DNA from: Pleurotus ostreatus/Saccharomyces cerevisiae fusant
Taxonomy: Eukaryota > Opisthokonta
Length of the DNA stretch: 13,798 bases
Reading direction: 5' to 3'
Assembly: GCA_024196135.1 (NCBI GenBank)
Contig: JAMQCK010000936.1
Span: 1 to 13,798 of the forward strand
Both the position numbers and the translations under genes were made by a program. The first letter of the stretch is position 1. The number at the start of each line of letters is the position of its first letter. Below the pieces are notes generated by a model. That model ran no database searches. It saw only the letters and a list, made by a program, of their open reading frames with translations, and was not told the DNA's origin. Positions 10,201 to 13,798 of the stretch are shown piece by piece.

Positions 10201-13088
10201 CCGCCTCTTCCGCGGGGGTTCCTTCCTCCCCGTCGGCCTCCTCCTCCGCCTGAACCATTGTCGTCCGGGTCACCACCTCCGCCTCCGCCGCGTCGGGGTG
10301 GCCCACCACCTCGTCGCCCGTTGCCAGCATCAGAGTCGCTACCACTCGGGTCTCCTCCATGGGGGGGTTGTCCGCCTCCTCGCCCCGGCGGTCCTGCGGC
10401 GGGCGACGTGGGTCGTCTGGGAGTAGGATTGCGCGACGGCGCCCGTTCCCGATCTCGACCTTCGCGACGAGACTCACCACCTCCTCCCGTAGCGCGGTCA
10501 TTACCGCGACGCTCTTCCTCCCCTCCCACGGCGCGCCTAGCGTGATGGGGAGGGGGGTCGTGCACAGGCGGGTCGAAGATGCTGCAACCTCGCGCGACAT
10601 TGTCTAGCAGACGATCGAGGGCGTTCTCGTCGTCATGAATGGGAACTCGACGCGAGCCGCTTCTGGCTGTGGCCGTCGGGACAGCAGTAGCGGGAGCGGT
10701 CGGACGCACGATCGATGGCCCCCCAACCTCCACTTGGCTAACGCTATCCTCGGGCGCTAGACTCGAGGCTCGCGAGGGAGCATTCCTCGTCAAGACGGCC
10801 GCAGACAGCGGTCCTCCCGGGAGTACTGGAAGGCTCGTACCCGGCGCGCCCCCCAGCCTGCTGAGCGCCTCGTATTCACGCCGCTGCTTGCGCTCTCTCT
10901 CCTCTCTTTGGCTGGGCTTCGACGCCTGGTACGCGGAGCGCTCTTGAACTCGGGTAGGTCGCACCTCAGTCCTGCTCGGCCTGGTAACAGTTCGGGTCTC
11001 GGCGATCCGTTCTTCCTCCTCGCCTCGTTCAATCGGGGCAGGCAGCGGATCCTTCGCTGATGTCTCGGGAGGCGCCAGTCTAGATACGCCCGAGCTCCTG
11101 TCGAACTTGAGGAGCCCGGTACGATAATGGACCTTGTTCTCGGCAGCCCCTCTTCCCATGGCCTCTCGTATTTCCGCCGTTGCGTACGCCGGCAGGCTGT
11201 AGGTGCGAGCTACGATATCGGGCACGTCGACGCGCCCAGCCTTGAGGTTCTCGCGCAGATGGTCAGCATATTTAGGCGCCACTTTAGCGATGGCTCTCGC
11301 GTAGGCGGGGCGCGCGTAGTACTTGGCTAGTTCAGCGGACAAGGGTTCCTTCCCTTCGCGACGGCGTAGCTCCGTGACTGTGGAGACAATGTCGGTGGAC
11401 ACAGCGAGGTCGGAGTCGGGAGGTCCATTCCTCGACGCCGCCTGCAGTACGCCGAAGAAGGCGGCGATATGATTCCGGGCTGAGGTAGCGCGGGCGCACA
11501 ACACCGCGGCGACAGAGACGACTTGCGCGCGGCCCTTACCGACCTCCAGCAATCGTAGCTTCCTGAAGTCGCGGTCGTAGTGGAAGTGCGTTTCCGTGTT
11601 GTCATTATCTCCCGCGAGAGCCAGAGCGTTAATGATCTGTTCCGTCGCGAGGACGGCGTGACCCAGCCGATCCAGCATAGCTGCTGACAGCGAGTACCAG
11701 GGCTTGCCCTTTTCGATAACCGGCTCGTAACCCTCCTCGTTCTCGCTGGCGCTCGTCTCCTCCTCGCTGCTCTCCTCATCGTAGTAGTCCATCTTCTCGA
11801 CTTGCGAGCGAGTGATCTCGAGCCGGGCAATCTTGGTTAACTCCTCCTGTAGCGACCCTTCCCATACAAGCTCCTTGTGCGGCGTCGTAAACCGGATGTA
11901 GGCGTCCTTAATGAGGCGCAGATGGACCGGGAGTTCGGCGGGTACGCCTTCTAATCCTAGCTTGGCGAAGACGTCGTAGCTGGGCTCGTTATGGTAGCGC
12001 AGTACGGACACGTGCAAGGGTTCATTACGGAGGCCATTCCACTTCATAGTCCGCGTGCGGAAAATACGGCTAGAGCGTTCTTCGAAGGGGTCGTTCTTGA
12101 CTTTCACCGTAATCGGCACGTCGTCTTCCACCGCCGGTACCGGAATCGAGGTAGGCTCTACCCTAAGAGGGGAGGCTCGCGCTTCCTGGGTCGCAGGCAG
12201 GGGAACTGCTCGTCCCTTGCCTTTGTCTCGACGACTCGCGAGGGCGGTAGTCGCCGACTCAAACGACTCAGGACGCAGAAGATCGGAATTTGTCGAGAGG
12301 AAGTTCTTGAGACCTCGCAGCGTAGAGCTACCTCCGCTGGAGCTCGCAGCAGACGGAGCTCGCGCCAGGGACGACAGGGAAGGGGTAGGAGAAGGTATAC
12401 GAGTCGACGGAGAACGACGATCAGCGGGTCGGGGAGATGGTGTTCGCGGTCGCGGGGACGAGGAGCTCGGCACAGTCGTCTTCTCCCCTTCCGGCGCGTC
12501 GGGTCCAGGCTTTTCAGCGACCGCGAAGGACACAGCAGTCTCGCCGCTACTCTTGACCCCTCCCTCCTCTCGCTGGACGTCGGGAGGGGTATTGCCCGAG
12601 CGGCTAGGGTCTGCTGGCACTCGTACCGTAGGGGTAGGCGTGCCCGGGGCTGACACAGCCTTACCCGCGACCTGGGGAGTTTCTCCCGGGGAATGAGGAA
12701 CGGGGTCGATCGTCGTAGGTGGTTCCGAAACGGCTGAGCGAGAGGTCGGCTCCGCTGTCGCCTCGGGGGCTCGCTTGGTCGCGGGGTCCGGCGCTGGCGC
12801 GGTCGGCTCAGTAGCGGACGCAGTCTTCTTGAGTGAAGAGCCCGCCGGTGTCGAGGGTCCTCCTCCTCGCGTCGTTCCACCACTCGAGCCCCCTCCTCTC
12901 GATGTCTGCCCTAGCGTCTGCGAGGGCTTATTCGCGCCTCGCGTGTGCGAGCGAGTCTGGGCTGGCGACGCACTCGACGGCATCCTGGAGCCGCTACGTT
13001 TGGGGGCGGCTGGCTCGGATCCACTGGGTCGCGAGGGACCGCTACCGCCCGCGACACCAGGTAGCGTAGGTCGAGTTGAGTCGGACAT
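4218..13088 (-). CDS. gag-pol: Gag-Pol polyprotein, Ty3/gypsy chromovirus type, single frame
   Basis: This 2956-residue polyprotein should provide virus-like particle assembly, proteolytic maturation, reverse transcription and integration. Domains in order: Ser/Pro/Thr-rich N-terminus (1-327); unrecognised folded-looking domain (about 328-645); charged linker; Gly/Arg-rich segment (895-994); Ty3-type capsid (about 995-1175); CCHC zinc knuckle C1286-x2-C-x4-H-x4-C1299; acidic Ser-rich linker; protease with DSGA at D1485; connector; reverse transcriptase (about 1839-2035) with D1927 and YIDD 1989-1992; RNase H (D2138, E2233, D2258, D2302); integrase with H2520/H2528/C2558/C2561 and D2591/D2653/E2689; GPF at 2836; chromodomain at 2896-2945. 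Gag and Pol share one frame, so no ribosomal frameshift is needed. The ATG at 13088 opens the frame as MSDSTRP; it has C at -3, so initiation may be weak, and an overlapping upstream ATG lies 59 bases before it. The stop is TAG. The capsid style and the RNase H insertion point to a basidiomycete lineage. Confidence 0.97.
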   Translation of the reverse strand: MSDSTRPTLPGVAGGSGPSRPSGSEPAAPKRSGSRMPSSASPAQTRSHTRGANKPSQTLGQTSRGGGSSGGTTRGGGPSTPAGSSLKKTASATEPTAPAPDPATKRAPEATAEPTSRSAVSEPPTTIDPVPHSPGETPQVAGKAVSAPGTPTPTVRVPADPSRSGNTPPDVQREEGGVKSSGETAVSFAVAEKPGPDAPEGEKTTVPSSSSPRPRTPSPRPADRRSPSTRIPSPTPSLSSLARAPSAASSSGGSSTLRGLKNFLSTNSDLLRPESFESATTALASRRDKGKGRAVPLPATQEARASPLRVEPTSIPVPAVEDDVPITVKVKNDPFEERSSRIFRTRTMKWNGLRNEPLHVSVLRYHNEPSYDVFAKLGLEGVPAELPVHLRLIKDAYIRFTTPHKELVWEGSLQEELTKIARLEITRSQVEKMDYYDEESSEEETSASENEEGYEPVIEKGKPWYSLSAAMLDRLGHAVLATEQIINALALAGDNDNTETHFHYDRDFRKLRLLEVGKGRAQVVSVAAVLCARATSARNHIAAFFGVLQAASRNGPPDSDLAVSTDIVSTVTELRRREGKEPLSAELAKYYARPAYARAIAKVAPKYADHLRENLKAGRVDVPDIVARTYSLPAYATAEIREAMGRGAAENKVHYRTGLLKFDRSSGVSRLAPPETSAKDPLPAPIERGEEEERIAETRTVTRPSRTEVRPTRVQERSAYQASKPSQREERERKQRREYEALSRLGGAPGTSLPVLPGGPLSAAVLTRNAPSRASSLAPEDSVSQVEVGGPSIVRPTAPATAVPTATARSGSRRVPIHDDENALDRLLDNVARGCSIFDPPVHDPPPHHARRAVGGEEERRGNDRATGGGGESRREGRDRERAPSRNPTPRRPTSPAAGPPGRGGGQPPHGGDPSGSDSDAGNGRRGGGPPRRGGGGGGDPDDNGSGGGGGRRGGRNPRGRGGGGGPPGGDPLPGAGVGQSDSDSEAGNDIEYSVKTTLNLSDLPSWDGRDIITYFSRITRKAALGKMMRRQMARLLPQLWTGEAEQWFIALPVEDRMDMTRSLGALLRRLRKRYLTHTWIQQHTYEFENMRFRQKGQEKESPENFIRRRYRFSIFLYPDALDGPTVVGRLLTTAPYSWKTHIHESFENCNTVGKLMDRARDLQQVLLQAFHDALKDPGFRQYNRIASPGSTFRRGRPREGNLVDYEAMQVATEEVDPVLSGYEVEDPIEEEAEALVASSSKPKPNSGLRARDVPETSWPKGRTEKGYKFERDDSVASPRPPKGGCYICTSPRHYAMDCPHFNQWKRLYRINLVDRQVALATIQEQDNEYEAMFTEWLQQSESSAYAVCDRDETSTMSASDSESPFDYSSATEGEYSSDSSGGLFHLPQPRNAARRRADPRFNAKKQKTKSAASKGKEAMMATEGSNTIPRRIRRLPRRRLTDVIYEATKARNTPEGLSSSGVRALHMPVWLRSLNSTPTDGRLDSGADITLLSAQHYESWPEDERPVLKEGPRMKLYHLTGQTKVLGYVKFPLFAEAEDGSWVRFEVEAYVVQGMQVPLLLGEDFQTTYELGVRRSASGNCKIDVGSSGKVLAASSARATSPGFKIRRANSARTFRLPKTKAGARARSRRFPGGLPEVVAAQDVVLEPQAVHNVPVTGPFEGRSDWLVEKVAIGGMDASLMASPTTWIDVADARIPIANPSKRPQYIRKGDVVGLLLDPARDIERAGTMEEKARMADAADRLSACVAAMKDLSTSSDATQEVPLREAKEEQWGPKTSELPPDPEALQDVDIGPDVPDEVRPKLMDVLSRHIDAFGIGGKLGDVDAQVPVNTRSDATPVSLPNYAASPAKRQIIENQVNEWLAHEVIEESSSPWGFPVVVVFRNGKARCVIDYRKLNERTIPDAFQIPRQDEIVQALSGATVLSSFDALAGFTQLRMKDEDKEKTAFRCHLGLFQFKRMPFGLRNGPSIFQRLMQSILSPYLWLFALVYIDDIVVYSKGWEEHLLHLDKVLGAIAKAGITLSPSKCHIGYHSILLLGQKVSRLGLSTHAEKVAAILDLERPTNMHDLQKFLGMVVYFSSYIPFYSFIASPLFALLKKGVKWAWRAEQDIAFQQCKDALASAPVLGHPVAGKPYRLYTDASDYAIGAALQQVQPIQVRDLRGTTTYERLKAAFESGAPPPKLFASFDKDIEAGEYEAEWGTTFEDSTVFVERVIAYWSRTLQPAERNYSATEREALGAKEALVKFQPFIEGERVVLITDHSALQWARIYENTNRRLAAWGAVYAAYPGLRIVHRPGRVHSNVDPLSRLPRVPESCSPARDDLPAIVQERAKREQAEGAELHKAHAPAERAAFSVLSWDSWEELIDGKVAMAIRTRASRRKEEASELARTEVQPPPVDPSERSAAAKELAEALPHVGKDYWTFPDGVRVKDDNELGERVEEARAHLLLHIDPILLKQFKEGYEKDAYFKERYAESADSPSKALTPSHFRRSSNGLLYFFNADWEARLCVPRSMVNFVLTWIHEARDESAHGGPERSLERLRSLFFWPDLRKDAIAFVRTCDICQKIKTDHTRAMGGLRPAHIPRRPFATISLDLITGLPPSGDEQYTAILVIVDKLTKYALFLPTHDELDRENFATLFFREVVNRFGLPERLISDRDPRWATDFWKSVAARYGAKLALSSSHHPQTDGQTENLNHTLETMLRAYVAQDRSLWAQYLSEMAFAYNSSKHGSTGYRPDFLLMGYEPKQVAGLMLPDADPTARPFLPSMQAEMFTARLELHRQLARDHLARAQDDQARSYNKHRRPVEELKEGDLVMVNPHTLRLVDAKGKGVKLVQRTIGPFEVLQKISPVAYRLRLPSNYPMHPVLNIEHLRRYRPSPEQFGERTQLPPTRDLLDADEEYEVEAILGHKLTRRKKGNNRMYLVRWRGYEASEDSWISEYDLRNAPELKQEYHALRRLPL
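4254..4403 (-). other. C-terminal chromodomain (residues about 2896-2945)
   Basis: The tail reads EYEVEAIL ... YLVRWRGY ... DSWISEYDL, the chromodomain pattern. Residues at the HP1 aromatic-cage positions are Y2897, W2922 and Y2925, all aromatic. Chromodomains on chromovirus integrases are known to guide insertion to chromatin with methylated histone H3. The polyprotein ends 11 residues after this domain. Confidence 0.9.
4509..5606 (-). other. Integrase: HHCC, DDE core and GPF module (residues about 2496-2860)
   Basis: The zinc-binding set is H2520-x7-H2528-x29-C2558-x2-C2561. The catalytic triad is D2591 (ISLDLITG), D2653 (LISDRDPRW) and E2689 (TDGQTEN), with 35 residues between the last two, the DD35E spacing. 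GPFEV at 2836-2840 is the C-terminal GPF/Y motif shared by gammaretroviruses and many gypsy elements. All key residues are present. Confidence 0.95.
6159..6701 (-). other. RNase H domain with internal insertion (residues about 2130-2310)
   Basis: YTDASDYAIG (D2138), ATEREALG (E2233), LITDHSAL (D2258) and VDPLSRL (D2302) give the expected D-E-D-D set. Between the first strand and the conserved VIAYWSRTL motif there are about 60 extra residues (about 2151-2211), rich in charge and containing GAPPPK. This longer spacing is a feature I associate with basidiomycete Ty3/gypsy elements. The domain degrades the RNA of RNA-DNA hybrids. Confidence 0.9.
6984..7574 (-). other. Reverse transcriptase domain (residues about 1839-2035)
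   Basis: Motifs seen: CVIDYRKLN (motif 2 type), FDALAGFTQL with catalytic D1927, MPFGLRNGPSIFQRLM at about 1959-1974, and YIDDIVVYS with D1991 and D1992. Fingers, palm and thumb-start motifs are complete and uninterrupted. The connection LGMVVYFSSYIP follows, as is typical for Ty3/gypsy. Confidence 0.97.
8364..8657 (-). other. Aspartic protease domain (residues about 1478-1575)
   Basis: LDSGAD around D1485 is the catalytic Asp-Ser-Gly triad of retropepsins, and PLLLGEDF at about 1559-1566 matches the conserved second hydrophobic-Gly motif. The enzyme acts as a dimer and would cut the polyprotein into Gag and Pol products. Both hallmark motifs are intact. Confidence 0.9.
9192..9233 (-). other. 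CCHC zinc knuckle (nucleocapsid)
   Basis: C1286-x2-C1289-x4-H1294-x4-C1299 is the exact retroviral-type zinc-knuckle spacing. It should bind the genomic RNA during packaging and aid primer annealing. Only one knuckle is present. Downstream comes an acidic, Ser-rich linker and then the protease. Confidence 0.95.
9564..10106 (-). other. Capsid domain of Gag (residues about 995-1175)
   Basis: The region matches the Ty3-type retrotransposon Gag capsid pattern: a DLPSWDG start, an aromatic stretch AEQWFIALP, a basic helix, the FRQKGQEKESPENFI segment typical of the domain, and a C-terminal helical part. It should form the particle shell. The wording of the motifs is closest to Gag proteins I associate with Agaricomycete elements. 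Confidence 0.85.
10107..10406 (-). other. Gly/Arg-rich (RGG-like) segment of Gag (residues 895-994)
   Basis: About 100 residues are dominated by Gly, Pro, Arg and Asp, with several RGG and RRGG clusters. Acidic serine clusters occur within and after it (SGSDSDAG and QSDSDSEAG). Gly-rich stretches just before the capsid are common in the basidiomycete members of this group as I know them. RGG repeats generally bind RNA and promote condensation, so a role in RNA capture or assembly is plausible but unproven. Confidence 0.7.
11154..12107 (-). other. Unrecognised folded-looking domain in Gag extension (residues about 328-645)
   Basis: After the low-complexity N-terminus the composition changes to that of a globular protein, with regular hydrophobic spacing and few prolines. 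An acidic insertion rich in Glu and Ser lies near residues 432-448. The second half looks helical and Ala-rich. I do not recognise the fold. Because it lies upstream of the capsid in the same polyprotein, it could act like a matrix domain or be a separate particle component; this is inference from position only. Confidence 0.55.
12108..13088 (-). other. Gag N-terminal low-complexity region (residues 1-327)
   Basis: The first 327 residues are dominated by Ser, Pro, Thr, Gly, Arg and Ala with many SP/TP pairs, so they are likely disordered. A PTAP tetrapeptide sits at 95-98. The region ends in a mixed-charge stretch leading into the next domain. No recognised family was seen. Confidence 0.7.
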
Positions 13089-13267
13089 CGGTTAGGGATC
13101 GAGTGGAGGACGGGATGGTAGTGGAAGGGAAGGGTGTAGGATCGCATATACGGCGATCGCTGTGTCGCTGGTTATCGAGCCGGCCTCCGCCTTCCGGTGG
13201 GTTATCGATTTCGTAGGCCCGAGGGCACGACAGGCCCGATTAGGGCTCTGTATCCCATCGATAGACC
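13089..13267 (-). promoter_or_regulatory. Untranslated leader before gag-pol with upstream ATGs
   Basis: This stretch between the primer-binding site and the gag-pol start carries no conserved gene. The minus strand has several upstream ATGs, beginning in the primer-binding site itself: one opens a three-codon frame (13286), another a 12-codon frame. A further ATG at 13147 opens a different frame that overlaps the gag-pol start. A TATAT stretch lies at 13145-13150 and a pyrimidine-rich block fills about 13092-13140, directly before the start codon. The arrangement resembles the spacer before the second ORF. Packaging or dimerisation signals would be expected here but cannot be recognised by eye. 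Confidence 0.55.
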
Positions 13268-13285
13268 TCCGCGGTCATGCCACCA
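13268..13285 (-). other. Primer-binding site candidate
   Basis: One base inside the 5' LTR the minus strand reads TGGTGGCATGACCGCGG. It starts with TGG, the complement of the tRNA 3' CCA. The implied primer tRNA would end ...TCATGCC, then discriminator A, then CCA. Position and the TGG start are as expected for minus-strand DNA priming in LTR elements. I could not name the tRNA: it does not match the initiator-Met type primer (TGGTAGC...) known from several yeast elements. The length of the true match is not known. Confidence 0.7.
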
Positions 13286-13798
13286 TTGTGAGAGCGTCCG
13301 TTTAGGTCTAAAGGGAACGAGGTAGCGGGTACCTCGGCAGGGGTCGGCAGAATAGTGTTCTGCGCTGTAGTTAGTAGTAAGGAGGCGCGGGACACGCACC
13401 TAGGCGATCCCTAGAGAGGTGACCGCGCGTAATGGTTAGGCCTTGCGTCGGCTAACGGCTCGTCCTGAGCTAGGCCGCGGTATCGCACGGGCGGGCGCGT
13501 ATCCCTGCCAAGGGGTCGGTGTCGCTGCCGACAGCGGGCGCGTATCCCTGCCAAGGGCGCCGTACGAGGCGAGCGGCCGTACCCGGGCAAGGGGCTGCAG
13601 CTATGCGAGCTGAGCGGGACGCGAAGGAGCTAGCGGTCGGTCATCACGACGGTAAGAGATCAAGAAGTAGAATGTATTTCTCTCGGCCCGGCGGCCCGCT
13701 AAGTATGACACGTGGCTACGCAGAGCTCCGGGCTCTTGTACAGGAATCAAGTAATACGGTTAGTAGATATACGATGGTGTGTGTAGTACTCCCTCACA
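13286..13798 (-). repeat. 5' LTR (right copy)
   Basis: This is identical by eye to positions 1-513, with a constant offset of 13285, so there are no indels between copies. On the minus strand it begins TGTGAG and ends CTCACA, the inverted TG...CA termini expected of an LTR. As the upstream LTR it should carry the promoter and transcription start for the genomic RNA. A TATA-like stretch (minus TATAT, within plus 13766-13775) lies close to the U3 edge, and a CACGTG palindrome is at 13709-13714. I could not delimit U3, R and U5 and saw no canonical AATAAA. One extra matching T (13286) may be part of the LTR or the first internal base. Confidence 0.95.
13491..13594. repeat. Short direct repeats inside the 5' LTR
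   Basis: This is the same repeat set as in the left LTR: exact 24-base units at 13491-13514 and 13534-13557, and a degenerate third unit at about 13575-13594. In this copy the repeats sit upstream of the coding region, where they could influence transcription or the structure of the RNA leader. Confidence 0.8.

Larger units (their letters stand above)
1..13798 (-). mobile_element. Complete Ty3/gypsy LTR retrotransposon (chromovirus type) with an extra 3' ORF
   Basis: Two identical 513-base direct repeats bound the window. Between them, on the minus strand, lie a primer-binding site next to the right repeat, a single gag-pol frame, a second large frame, and a G-run next to the left repeat. 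The domain order protease, reverse transcriptase, RNase H, integrase, then chromodomain is the Ty3/gypsy chromovirus order; Ty1/copia elements place integrase before reverse transcriptase. At 13.8 kb it is long for this group, because of a Gag N-terminal extension of almost 1000 residues and the 1164-residue second protein. The coding frames are uninterrupted and the LTRs match base for base by eye, so this is probably a recent, potentially mobile insertion. The target-site duplication cannot be seen because the window stops at the element edges. Confidence 0.96.

Noticed and set aside
10048..10545. Plus-strand frame of 165 codons rich in Pro and Arg
   Set aside because: It is the antisense shadow of the Gly-rich segment of Gag; its composition follows from GC-rich codons and no domain is visible.
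12055..12696. Plus-strand frames of over 200 codons opposite the Gag N-terminus
   Set aside because: They are Arg/Ser/Gly-rich shadows of the low-complexity coding strand, overlapping each other in two frames, with no domain.
1..13798. Terminal repeats as the overlap of a circular contig, not LTRs
   Set aside because: The repeats have TG...CA-type inverted ends (TGTGAG/CTCACA), a TGG primer-binding site one base inside one copy and a G-run beside the other, exactly as for LTRs. Without flanks a one-LTR circle cannot be fully excluded, but it would still be the same element.

Overview
The window holds one complete LTR retrotransposon of the Ty3/gypsy group (Metaviridae, chromodomain-bearing 'chromovirus' type), lying entirely on the minus strand and filling the window from edge to edge. 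Two 513-bp direct repeats (1-513 and 13286-13798) are identical by eye. Read on the minus strand, the right copy is the 5' LTR and the left copy is the 3' LTR. No host gene, tRNA, rRNA or other element is seen, and the host flanks and target-site duplication lie outside the window.

Layout in the direction of transcription (high to low coordinates): 5' LTR (13286-13798); primer-binding site one base inside it (about 13268-13285); a leader of about 180 bases with several upstream ATGs; one very long gag-pol frame (13088-4218, 2956 aa); a 133-base spacer; a second long frame in a different reading frame (4084-590, 1164 aa) in the position where env or an accessory ORF sits; a short tail with a G-rich polypurine-tract candidate (about 515-529); 3' LTR (1-513).

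The gag-pol protein carries, in order, a long Ser/Pro/Thr-rich N-terminus, an unrecognised folded-looking domain, a Gly/Arg-rich segment, a Ty3-type capsid domain, one CCHC zinc knuckle, an aspartic protease (DSGA), reverse transcriptase (YIDD), RNase H with a roughly 60-residue insertion, integrase (HHCC, DD35E, GPF) and a C-terminal chromodomain. All catalytic residues I checked are present and there is no frameshift or stop. With identical LTRs, this suggests a young, possibly autonomous copy.

The host is most likely a basidiomycete fungus, probably Agaricomycetes. This is inferred from the style of the capsid domain, the inserted segment in RNase H, the single fused gag-pol frame and the GC-rich, Ser/Pro-rich coding sequence; no host gene confirms it.

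The most interesting part is the second frame. It is a large intact protein I cannot assign to a family. It does not look like an envelope glycoprotein (no convincing signal peptide or membrane anchor). It has a Trp/Tyr-rich N-terminal region, a middle domain, an acidic patch, a weak RRM-like segment, an Arg-rich and polyproline tail, and short motifs resembling viral late domains (PTAP, PPxY). How it is expressed is unclear: the spacer before it has a TATA-like stretch and a strong pyrimidine tract that resemble the leader before gag-pol.
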